Positions 27,939-34,884 of a stretch of DNA of 34,884 nucleotides are shown one piece after another. The first letter of the stretch is position 1, and each line of letters starts with the position of its first letter. The position numbers and the translations under genes are program-made. Source of the DNA: Gemmatimonadota bacterium (GTDB taxonomy: Bacteria; Gemmatimonadota; Gemmatimonadetes; Gemmatimonadales; GWC2-71-9); NCBI GenBank assembly GCA_011390645.1, contig JAABRY010000026.1, positions 1-34,884 on the forward strand, given 5' to 3'. The notes under the pieces were generated by a model that saw only the letters and a program-made list of their open reading frames with translations, made no database searches and was not told the DNA's origin.

Positions 27939-28655
27939 ATGCACCCCGACTTGCCCAACTTGATCGACCTGCAGGCCAAGGATCGCACCCTGGCTGAGGC
28001 GGCCCTGGCCCTCGCCGACCTGGAGGCCGAGGCCGCCGGGCTCGACGCGGCAGTGGCATCGGCGCGGACCCAAGTCACCCAGGCGACGCGCCTCGCGGCT
28101 GATGCCCTCGCCCGTCGCACGGAGCGCGAGGCGAAGGTCGAGGCCCAGCGTGCCAATCAGGAGAAGCGGCGGGCACGCCTGGAGCAGGAGCGGAGCCCGC
28201 GGGTCGCGGCGCAGTTGATGGCCGACGTCGAGTTGGGTCGCAGCATTCTCGCGCAGGAAGAGGGTGATTGGCTTCGGCTTGCCGAGGAGACCACGACCCG
28301 CGAGGCCGCCGTGGCCGCGGCCGAGCAGGGACTCGCGGCGATCGAGGCCGAACAGGTCGAAGCCCGAGCCGACCTCGCCGCGCGCACTGCCGGCGCCCAG
28401 GCAGCGCACGACGCGGCCCTGGACGCGCGTGATGCGGCCGCCGAGCTCTTGCCACGCGCCATTCGTCAGCGCTACGAACGCCTCCGGGGTCCCAAGGGCA
28501 AGACGGTCCTCTACCCTGCGTCAGGCACCACGTGCACCGCGTGCCATACCGCGATCCCGACCTCGCGTGTGGGCGTGCTCCGGGGTGAGGGCATGCTGCT
28601 GGACGGCTGCGAAATGTGTGGCGCGATTCTGTACCTCGTGGAGACGCCGGCCTGA
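27939..28655 (+). CDS. coiled-coil C4-type zinc-ribbon protein (DUF164/CdsZ-like)
   Basis: Coiled-coil N-terminal region followed by CTACHTAIP...CEMCGAILYL. Confidence 0.82.
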   Translation: MHPDLPNLIDLQAKDRTLAEAALALADLEAEAAGLDAAVASARTQVTQATRLAADALARRTEREAKVEAQRANQEKRRARLEQERSPRVAAQLMADVELGRSILAQEEGDWLRLAEETTTREAAVAAAEQGLAAIEAEQVEARADLAARTAGAQAAHDAALDARDAAAELLPRAIRQRYERLRGPKGKTVLYPASGTTCTACHTAIPTSRVGVLRGEGMLLDGCEMCGAILYLVETPA

Positions 28656-30364
28656 GCGGAACCCCGCGCTGGCGCCTCGGGCCCGTGCCCGATCCCGCGG
28701 CCGTCCGCACGCTGGCCGCGGCGCTGGGCGCACCCGAGCCGCTCGCCGCGCTGCTCGTGCAGCGTGGCCTCATCTCCCCCCCCCATGTCCGCGCCTTCCT
28801 CCGCCCGGAGCTGGACTCGCTCGCAGATCCGTTGACGCTCGCGGGGATGGCCGATGCCGTCGACGTGATCGTCGCCACGATCCGCCGGGGCGAACCGATT
28901 CTGGTGCATGGCGACTACGACGTGGATGGGCAGTGCGCGACGGCGCTGCTCACCCGGTTTCTCCGCCTCGCCGGCGCCACCGTGCATCCGTTCGTGCCGC
29001 ACCGGGTCGAGGACGGCTACGACTTCGGGGATGCCGGCCTCCGCGCCGCCGAGCGCGTCGGGGCCGCCCTGATTCTCACCTGCGACTGCGGCATCACGGC
29101 GGTGGAGGCGGTGCGGCAGGCGCGTGCCGACGGGCGGCGCGTCGTGATCACGGACCACCACCTGCCCGGAGCGGAGGGACTGCCCGAGGCCGATGCGGTG
29201 GTGGATCCGCAGCGCGCCGATGACACCTCCGGGCTCGAGGCCCTCTGCGGTACCGGTGTCGCCTTCAAGCTCGCACAGGCGCTCGCGGGCCCGCTGGGGC
29301 TGCCCGCCACCGCGCCGCTCCACTTGCTGGACTACGTCGCGGTGGCGACGGTGGCCGATGTGGTGCCGCTGGTCGGTGAGAATCGGGTGCTGGTCAAGCA
29401 GGGACTGCGGCTCCTCGCGACGTCGCGATGGCCGTGCTGGCCGGCCCTCATTCGCGCGGCGGGGCTGGAGGGGAAGGAGATCCGGGCCGGGCAGGTGGGC
29501 TTCACACTCGCACCGCGGCTGAATGCAGTCGGCCGCATTGCCGATGCGAAGGTGGGCGTCCAGTTGTTGCTCACCGATGATCCCGCTGAAGCGGCGACGA
29601 TTGCCACTGCCCTCGAAGAGCACAACCGCGTGCGCCAGGGAATGGATCAGGCGATTCTCGCGGATGCGCTGCGACGCATCGAGGTCGAATACGCCGACCC
29701 GACGGCCCACCGCGCCATTGTGCTCGCGGGTGACGGCTGGCATCCGGGTGTCGTTGGTATCGTCGCCTCACGCGTCGTGGAGCGCTACGGGCGCCCCGCG
29801 TTCCTGATCGGGCTCGACGGCGAATGGGGGAAGGGCAGCGGCCGCAGTATCTCCGCGTTCGATCTCCATGCCGCGTTGACGCAGTGCGGGGATCTGCTTG
29901 AGCGTTTTGGTGGACACCGCATGGCCGCGGGCCTGACCATCCACCGCGACCGCGTCGAGGCATTTCGCGAACGCTTCACGGACGTGGCCTCGAGGGCTCT
30001 CAGCGTCGACGAGATCGGTCCAGAGCAACGGGTGGACCTCGAGCTGCCACTCGGGGCGGTGGACGATGCGCTCGAGCGGCTGGTGCGCCACCTGGAGCCG
30101 TGTGGCATGGGAAATCCGGCGCCCGTCTTCGGTGTGCGAGGTGTCCGGCTCGCGACGCCCCGCACGGTCGGCAACGGGCATCTGAAGGCGACCCTCGCGG
30201 ATGCCGGAAGGATGCTCGATGCGATCGCCTTCAACTGGGCCGATCGCGCTGCCACCTTCCTGGCCGACCCGGTGGACGTGGCCTTCAAGTTGGAGCGCAA
30301 CGAGTACCAGGGGCGCACCTCCCTGCAGGCCAGGGTGGTGACATTGGGGCCCGCCGCCACGTGA
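28652..30364 (+). CDS. recJ: single-stranded-DNA-specific exonuclease RecJ
   Basis: VHGDYDVDGQCATALL, TCDCGITAVEA, VITDHHLPGAEGLPEADAVVDPQ, GVAFKLAQAL, GRSISAFDLHAALTQCGDLLERFGGHRMAAGLT. Start uncertain: CTG 28652 or GTG 28616. Confidence 0.93.
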   Translation: MSGTPRWRLGPVPDPAAVRTLAAALGAPEPLAALLVQRGLISPPHVRAFLRPELDSLADPLTLAGMADAVDVIVATIRRGEPILVHGDYDVDGQCATALLTRFLRLAGATVHPFVPHRVEDGYDFGDAGLRAAERVGAALILTCDCGITAVEAVRQARADGRRVVITDHHLPGAEGLPEADAVVDPQRADDTSGLEALCGTGVAFKLAQALAGPLGLPATAPLHLLDYVAVATVADVVPLVGENRVLVKQGLRLLATSRWPCWPALIRAAGLEGKEIRAGQVGFTLAPRLNAVGRIADAKVGVQLLLTDDPAEAATIATALEEHNRVRQGMDQAILADALRRIEVEYADPTAHRAIVLAGDGWHPGVVGIVASRVVERYGRPAFLIGLDGEWGKGSGRSISAFDLHAALTQCGDLLERFGGHRMAAGLTIHRDRVEAFRERFTDVASRALSVDEIGPEQRVDLELPLGAVDDALERLVRHLEPCGMGNPAPVFGVRGVRLATPRTVGNGHLKATLADAGRMLDAIAFNWADRAATFLADPVDVAFKLERNEYQGRTSLQARVVTLGPAAT

Positions 30365-30885
30365 CGCGGATTGTCGCCGGTCGATGGGGGGGGCGCCGCC
30401 TGGCCGTGCCGTCGGGCCGCGATGTGCGCCCCACGGCGGAGCGGGTGCGCGAGGCGTGGATGGCGATCCTCGCGCCGGCCCTGCCTGGGGCACGCGTGCT
30501 TGATCTGTGCGCAGGCACGGGCGCGCTCGGGCTCGAGGCGCTCTCGCGGGGGGCTGCGCACGCCACCTTCGTCGAGCGCCATCCTGCTTCCCTCACGGTG
30601 ATTCGCCACAACATTGCCCAACTCGGTGCCACCGCCGAAACTTCAGTCGTGCGTGCCGAGGCGCTTCGATACATCGGGGGCCTCGACGCCGGAGCCTTCG
30701 ACGTGGCGGTCGCTGACCCGCCCTTCGCGTCGACCCTGGCCGCTGAGCTTGCCACGGCATGGCGGGCGACCCCGTTTGCGGACACCTTTGCTGTGGAACA
30801 CGATCCCCGGGTCATGCTCGACGGGGGGGCAACGCGTCGCTGGGGCGATATTGCCGTGACCTTCTACCACCGGGAGCACCCGTGA
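30361..30885 (+). CDS. rsmD: 16S rRNA (guanine966-N2)-methyltransferase
   Basis: RIVAGRWGGRRLAVPSGRDVRPTAERVREAWMAIL, VLDLCAGTGALGLEALSRGA, DPPF. Confidence 0.9.
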   Translation: MTRIVAGRWGGRRLAVPSGRDVRPTAERVREAWMAILAPALPGARVLDLCAGTGALGLEALSRGAAHATFVERHPASLTVIRHNIAQLGATAETSVVRAEALRYIGGLDAGAFDVAVADPPFASTLAAELATAWRATPFADTFAVEHDPRVMLDGGATRRWGDIAVTFYHREHP

Positions 30886-31364
30886 CCCGCATCGCGATCT
30901 ACCCCGGTTCGTTCGATCCGCCGACCCGTGGGCATGAGGACCTCGCTCGCCGCGCCGTCGGGATGGTGGATCGGCTCATCGTGGCCATCGCGATCAATCC
31001 CAACAAGCAACCGCTCTTCAGCGTTGAGGAACGGCTAGCGTTTCTGTCGACGGCACTCGGGGATGATCCACGGATCGAGTTCGCCTCCTTCAGCGGACTG
31101 CTTGCCGATTTCGCGCGCGAACGTGAAGCGCATATCGTTGTCCGCGGCCTGCGCGCCGTCAGTGACTTCGAGTACGAGTTCCAGATGGCGCTGATGAATC
31201 GCCGCTTGAATCGCGACCTTGAGACCGTCTTTCTCGTGCCCGCCGTGGACCTCACCTACCTCTCCTCTTCCCTGGTCCGCGAAGCCGCACGGTTCGGCGG
31301 CAACCTCGAGGGGCTGGTCCACCCGATGGTGCAGGAGGCGCTGTCGGCCAGGTTCCGCACGTGA
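30882..31364 (+). CDS. coaD: pantetheine-phosphate adenylyltransferase
   Basis: AIYPGSFDPPTRGHEDLARRA, NPNKQPLFSVEER, VRGLRAVSDFEYEFQMALMNRRL, LSSSLVREAARFGGN. Confidence 0.95.
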   Translation: MTRIAIYPGSFDPPTRGHEDLARRAVGMVDRLIVAIAINPNKQPLFSVEERLAFLSTALGDDPRIEFASFSGLLADFAREREAHIVVRGLRAVSDFEYEFQMALMNRRLNRDLETVFLVPAVDLTYLSSSLVREAARFGGNLEGLVHPMVQEALSARFRT

Positions 31365-32323
31365 CGATGCGGGAGACCCTGCGTGCCCGTGCCGCGGGTC
31401 GTCGCGCGCGCCTGGTACTCCCCGAGGGGGGGGAGCCGCGTATTGTCGAGGCCGCCGCCGAGCTTGAGCGGCTCGGGATCGCGGAGGTGATGCTCATTGG
31501 AGGCACGCACGGCATCCAGCCAGTGGATGATCATCGCCTCGCGGCGGTCGCCGATCATCTGCGTGAACGTCGACCGCAGGATGTGCGTGACGGGATTCAC
31601 GCCCTGGATCTGGCCACCGACCCGCTGCGCTTCGCCGCTTCGCTCGTGGCACTGGGTGAGGCGGACGGCTGTGTGGCGGGGGCGACGCTCCCGAGCGCCG
31701 ACGTCGTCCGCGCCGCGCTGTGGGCGATCGGGCGGCGCGAGGGCATCGCTGCTATCACGGCCGCGATGTACCACGGACTGTCGGACGGTCGCGTGCTGAC
31801 CTTCACCGACATCGCGGTGGTGCCCCAGCCCACGCCCACACAACTTGCCGCAGCGGCCCTCGCAGCGGCTCGCGATCGGCCGCAACTTGTCGGTGATGTC
31901 CCCATCGTGGCGTTCCTCTCCTACAGCACGCACGGCAGTGCGAGTGGCCCCGCCGTCGACGTCGTTCGCGAGGCCGTCGCGCTCTTCCGCGAACGTGCGC
32001 CCGATGTCGTGGCCGACGGCGAGTTGCAGCTCGACGCGGCGCTGGTGCCCGAGGTGGCGGCGCGCAAGTGTCCGGCCTCCCTCGTGGCCGGCCGGGCGAA
32101 CATTCTGGTCTTCCCGTCGCTCGACGCCGGCAACATTGCCTACAAGCTGGTCGAGCGTCTGGCCGGCGCGAGTGCCGCGGGGCCGCTGCTGCAGGGATTG
32201 GCTCGTCCGATGGCGGACCTGTCGCGTGGAGCCGCTCCTGACGATATTGTTGATGTTGCCGCGCTGGTCTCCCTCCAGGCGGATCGCACACTGCGCCAGT
32301 CTCCCACCGGAGCAACGAACTGA
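31361..32323 (+). CDS. pta: phosphate acetyl/butyryltransferase family protein
   Basis: LVLPEGGEPRIVEAAAEL, GCVAGATLPSADVVRAAL, LSYSTHGSASGP, VAGRANILVFPSLDAGNIAYKLVERLAGA. Confidence 0.85.
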   Translation: MTMRETLRARAAGRRARLVLPEGGEPRIVEAAAELERLGIAEVMLIGGTHGIQPVDDHRLAAVADHLRERRPQDVRDGIHALDLATDPLRFAASLVALGEADGCVAGATLPSADVVRAALWAIGRREGIAAITAAMYHGLSDGRVLTFTDIAVVPQPTPTQLAAAALAAARDRPQLVGDVPIVAFLSYSTHGSASGPAVDVVREAVALFRERAPDVVADGELQLDAALVPEVAARKCPASLVAGRANILVFPSLDAGNIAYKLVERLAGASAAGPLLQGLARPMADLSRGAAPDDIVDVAALVSLQADRTLRQSPTGATN

Positions 32324-32658
32324 TGCCATTCCAGTCGGCGAAGGACCCCAGCGGCGCGACCATCGTGACGGTCGAAGGGCAGTTGATCGTCGCCAACCGC
32401 CAGGATCTCAAGACGCTGATCCAGGACGCACTCGAGGCGGGCGACCGCCGGTTCGTCGTCGACTTCGGTCCGACCGCGTACATCGATTCCTCCGGGCTCG
32501 GCGCGCTGGTCTCGATCAACAAGAAGGTGCGCGAGGCGGGCGGCGAGCTGCGCCTCGCAGGGTTGAACGAAGACCTGCGGGCGCTCTTCGAGCTCACCAA
32601 GCTCGACACCCTTTTCGCGATCTCGGAGACGACGGCCGAGGCGCTGGTCGGCCTCTAA
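32323..32658 (+). CDS. STAS-domain anti-sigma factor antagonist
   Basis: VVDFGPTAYIDSSGLGALVSINKKVREAGGELRLAGL with conserved DSSG phosphosite. Confidence 0.9.
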   Translation: MPFQSAKDPSGATIVTVEGQLIVANRQDLKTLIQDALEAGDRRFVVDFGPTAYIDSSGLGALVSINKKVREAGGELRLAGLNEDLRALFELTKLDTLFAISETTAEALVGL

Positions 32659-32671
32659 GGCCGCCCGCCCC

Positions 32672-33115
32672 ATGCACCCGATGTCGTCGCCTGCTGAGGA
32701 CCCCGTCGAGGTCGAGTACTTCGAACTGATCCTGCCCAGCGAGATCCGTCGTGTGGGGGAAGTCGTCGAGGCGGTGTTGCAGGGCTGTGCTGCCAGGAAC
32801 ACCCTCGGCTCCACGACGCGATTCCGGCTCTGCACCGTGGTGGCCGAAGCGGTCGCCAATGCGATCGCGTACGGCAACCTCCATGATCCCCTGCGGCGGG
32901 TACTGGTGCAGGTCGAATCCGGCCCTGAGTGCATCCGCATCGGCGTGAGCGACGAGGGCGATGGCTTCGATCCATCCGCGGTGCCGGAGCCCACCCACGA
33001 TGACTGCCACGAAGCCACTCGCGGGCGCGGACTCTTCATGATCCGCCATCTCTCGGCGGACGTCACCTTCAACGCGCGGGGGAACACGATCTGGATGACG
33101 CTGCCGCGCCACTGA
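32672..33115 (+). CDS. RsbW-like serine kinase / anti-sigma factor (HATPase)
   Basis: LCTVVAEAVANAIAYGN N-box, VSDEGDGFDPS, RGRGLFMIRHLSADV. Confidence 0.9.
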   Translation: MHPMSSPAEDPVEVEYFELILPSEIRRVGEVVEAVLQGCAARNTLGSTTRFRLCTVVAEAVANAIAYGNLHDPLRRVLVQVESGPECIRIGVSDEGDGFDPSAVPEPTHDDCHEATRGRGLFMIRHLSADVTFNARGNTIWMTLPRH

Positions 33116-33129
33116 GCCACCTCGGCGGC

Positions 33130-34647
33130 GTGCTGTCGCCCCTGGGTCGGCTCGCCGGCGCCTCGCTCCGGATCTGGCGCCTCTCCGATGATGGCTGGCG
33201 ACTCCTCGCTGGTGAGGGCGGGAGCAGTGCGCCGCGTGCCCCGCGGACCCCCGGCAAGGACGCGGCGTCCTTCGTTGCCATTCCCGACGCTGCCAGCCTC
33301 TTCCTCGAATTGGTGCCTGAACCCGATTGTCCGGCACCGGACGGCCTCGCCGCGCGCGTGCTGCCGATCGTGCAGGCCCTGCTGGTTGCGGAGCAGGGCA
33401 TTTCCGGCCTCACGCAGGAGATCGCCGATCGCTACGAGGAGATCGATCTCCTCTACACCATCGGCGAACTGCTGGGTGATGCGCGCGCCGTGGACGAGGT
33501 GGCGGACCTCATCCTGATCGAGGTGACTGCGGTCGTGGGCGCGCGGCGCGCGGGCCTGCGCATTCTCGACGAGGCCGCTGGCGTGTTGCGCAGCGTGGCG
33601 ATCTTCGGGACGGATCCCGGTTCGGTGCCACTCGAGGTCCCGGTGGACGCCCCCGACGATGTGGTCGTGGCCCGGGCCTTCCGTTCGCGTCGCATCGAGA
33701 CGGGGACCCAGCCGACATGGGTGCCGGGCGAGGTCCTCGCCGTGCCGATCACCTACGCTGCGAGCGGGCAGGCCCCGCGGGTGATCGGCACCCTGGCGCT
33801 CGCCGATCGTGCGGGGGGGGGATCGTTCACGCGTGAGGAGACAAAGCTGGTCGCCGCGGTGGCGACGCAGATCGGCGCCGCGCTGGAGAATGCCCAGCTG
33901 GTCGAACGGGTGCGCGACCAGCAACGCCTCACGCGGGAACTCGAACTGGCACACGACCTCCAGGTGCGCCTGATGCCGACCGCGGCGGTGCTCCATGGCG
34001 AGGCCGAGGTCGCTGTCCGCAGCATTCCGGCCGAATCCCTCGGCGGCGACTTCTACACCTTCTCGCGCCTCGGCCGGGAGCGCGTCGGGGTCATGTTGGG
34101 CGACGTGTCCTCGCATGGATTTGCGGCCGCGTTGATCGCGGCACAGGTGATGGCCGCGGCGGGCATCTACGCCAACGCGGACACGCCACCCGATGCGACC
34201 CTGGCGCTCATGCGCGATTCGCTCGCCGACGAACTCGCCAACACCGAGATGTACCTCACGCTCTGCTACGCGGTCTTCGATCCGCGCGCTGGTCACCTGG
34301 TCTATTCGAACGCGGGCCATCCCTACGCCTACCGTATTCCACGCTTCGGGCCCGCAGAGCGCCTCGCGCCGACCGCCCCGCCGCTCGGACTCGCGCCGGA
34401 TGGAGCCTTCGAGCGCGTCGTGGTGCCGTGGCGGTTCAGTCAGGACCTGCTGGTGCTCTTCACCGATGGTCTGACGGATCAGGTCGGCCGGGGGGGGGAA
34501 CGCTACGGCGAGGCACGCCTCGTCGCATGCCTCGAGGCGGGTCGCGAACTCGATCCGGAGGCACTCCTGGCGTTCGTCCTCGCGGATATCGCCGCCTTCG
34601 GCGCGGTGCCGCACGACGACACCACGCTCCTGATCTTCCGGATGTAG
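33130..34647 (+). CDS. GAF-like domain plus SpoIIE-family PP2C phosphatase
   Basis: SIPAESLGGDFYTFSRLG, VMLGDVSSHGFAAALIAA, LFTDGLTDQ, PHDDTTLLIF. Confidence 0.9.
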   Translation: MLSPLGRLAGASLRIWRLSDDGWRLLAGEGGSSAPRAPRTPGKDAASFVAIPDAASLFLELVPEPDCPAPDGLAARVLPIVQALLVAEQGISGLTQEIADRYEEIDLLYTIGELLGDARAVDEVADLILIEVTAVVGARRAGLRILDEAAGVLRSVAIFGTDPGSVPLEVPVDAPDDVVVARAFRSRRIETGTQPTWVPGEVLAVPITYAASGQAPRVIGTLALADRAGGGSFTREETKLVAAVATQIGAALENAQLVERVRDQQRLTRELELAHDLQVRLMPTAAVLHGEAEVAVRSIPAESLGGDFYTFSRLGRERVGVMLGDVSSHGFAAALIAAQVMAAAGIYANADTPPDATLALMRDSLADELANTEMYLTLCYAVFDPRAGHLVYSNAGHPYAYRIPRFGPAERLAPTAPPLGLAPDGAFERVVVPWRFSQDLLVLFTDGLTDQVGRGGERYGEARLVACLEAGRELDPEALLAFVLADIAAFGAVPHDDTTLLIFRM

Positions 34648-34650
34648 GCG

Positions 34651-34884
34651 GTGAAGGCCCACAAGGGACTCGGCCAGCACTTCCTCAGCGACCCACGGTT
34701 GCTGGCGCGCATCGCCGCGGCCACGACCGCAACCCCGGGCGAGGTCGTGCTCGAGATCGGTCCCGGACCGGGGGCGCTCACCGAGGCGCTGCTAGATCTC
34801 GGGTGCACCGTGGTCGCGATCGAGCGTGACCCGCGCATGGCCGGTGCGCTGCGTCGCCGCTTCAGGGACCGACCGTTCGTGCTG
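34651..34884 (+). CDS. ksgA: 16S rRNA adenine dimethyltransferase RsmA/KsgA, N-terminal part, runs off the right edge
   Basis: GTG start, VKAHKGLGQHFLSDPRLLARIAAATTATPGEVVLEIGPGPGALTEALLDLGCTVVAIERD; no stop in window. Confidence 0.9.
   Translation, partial: MKAHKGLGQHFLSDPRLLARIAAATTATPGEVVLEIGPGPGALTEALLDLGCTVVAIERDPRMAGALRRRFRDRPFVL

Noticed and set aside
25821-28409. 862-aa minus-strand ORF across mutS2/dnaG
   Set aside because: Antisense to clearly conserved genes; long stop-free antisense frames are expected at high GC3. Arg/Gly-rich composition with no recognisable domain.
32140-34680. 846-aa minus-strand ORF across pta to the SpoIIE phosphatase
   Set aside because: Same antisense artefact over well-supported genes.
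1-34884. G-tracts as classical phase-variation loci
   Set aside because: Possible for single sites (obgE/dprA), but most lie in essential housekeeping genes in multiple phases with a tight length of 9. That does not resemble contingency-locus placement, so not proposed as the general explanation.
1-34884. G-tracts as sequencing or homopolymer-compression artefacts
   Set aside because: Frames of conserved proteins run uninterrupted through nearly all tracts. The only suspicious one is 404-412, kept as a finding.
1-34884. CRISPR arrays, transposons, prophage, integrons
   Set aside because: No spaced direct repeats, transposase, integrase or phage structural proteins seen.

Overview
GC-rich bacterial chromosomal window, almost fully coding. 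The gene content would fit a Gemmatimonadota-like lineage, but that is only a guess. It carries about 36 CDSs, two tRNAs and several hairpins. The left part holds surface-polysaccharide and ADP-heptose genes: a partial CHAT-domain gene, a CpsB-type phosphatase, gmhA, an SDR, a UDP-sugar epimerase, a TupA-like ATP-grasp gene, three glycosyltransferases and an hldE-type kinase. The rest is housekeeping: cca, rarA, hflX, obgE, dprA, hemW, hrcA-dnaJ-prmA-rsmE, a HIT protein, rpsU-yqeY-mutS2-dnaG, a zinc-ribbon protein, recJ, rsmD, coaD, pta, a STAS/RsbW/SpoIIE partner-switching trio and a partial ksgA. I saw no transposase, phage, CRISPR or integron signature. The most unusual signal is at the nucleotide level. 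Homopolymeric G/C runs have an abnormal length distribution: by eye about 12 runs of 6, 4 of 7, 10 of 8, 18 of 9, 1 of 10 and none longer. Read on the G strand, every 9- or 10-mer is followed by A (19/19). They occur on both strands, in all three codon phases, in genes and in intergenic DNA, and one pair forms a perfect inverted repeat inside dnaG. This looks like a dispersed genomic word (uptake-sequence-, HIP1- or KOPS-like) rather than codon usage. Other points: two truncated genes meeting head-to-head at such a tract, a DnaA-box pair in an AT-rich gap beside the tRNAs, an 84-nt hairpin upstream of rpsU, and a C9 tract read in both obgE and dprA frames.
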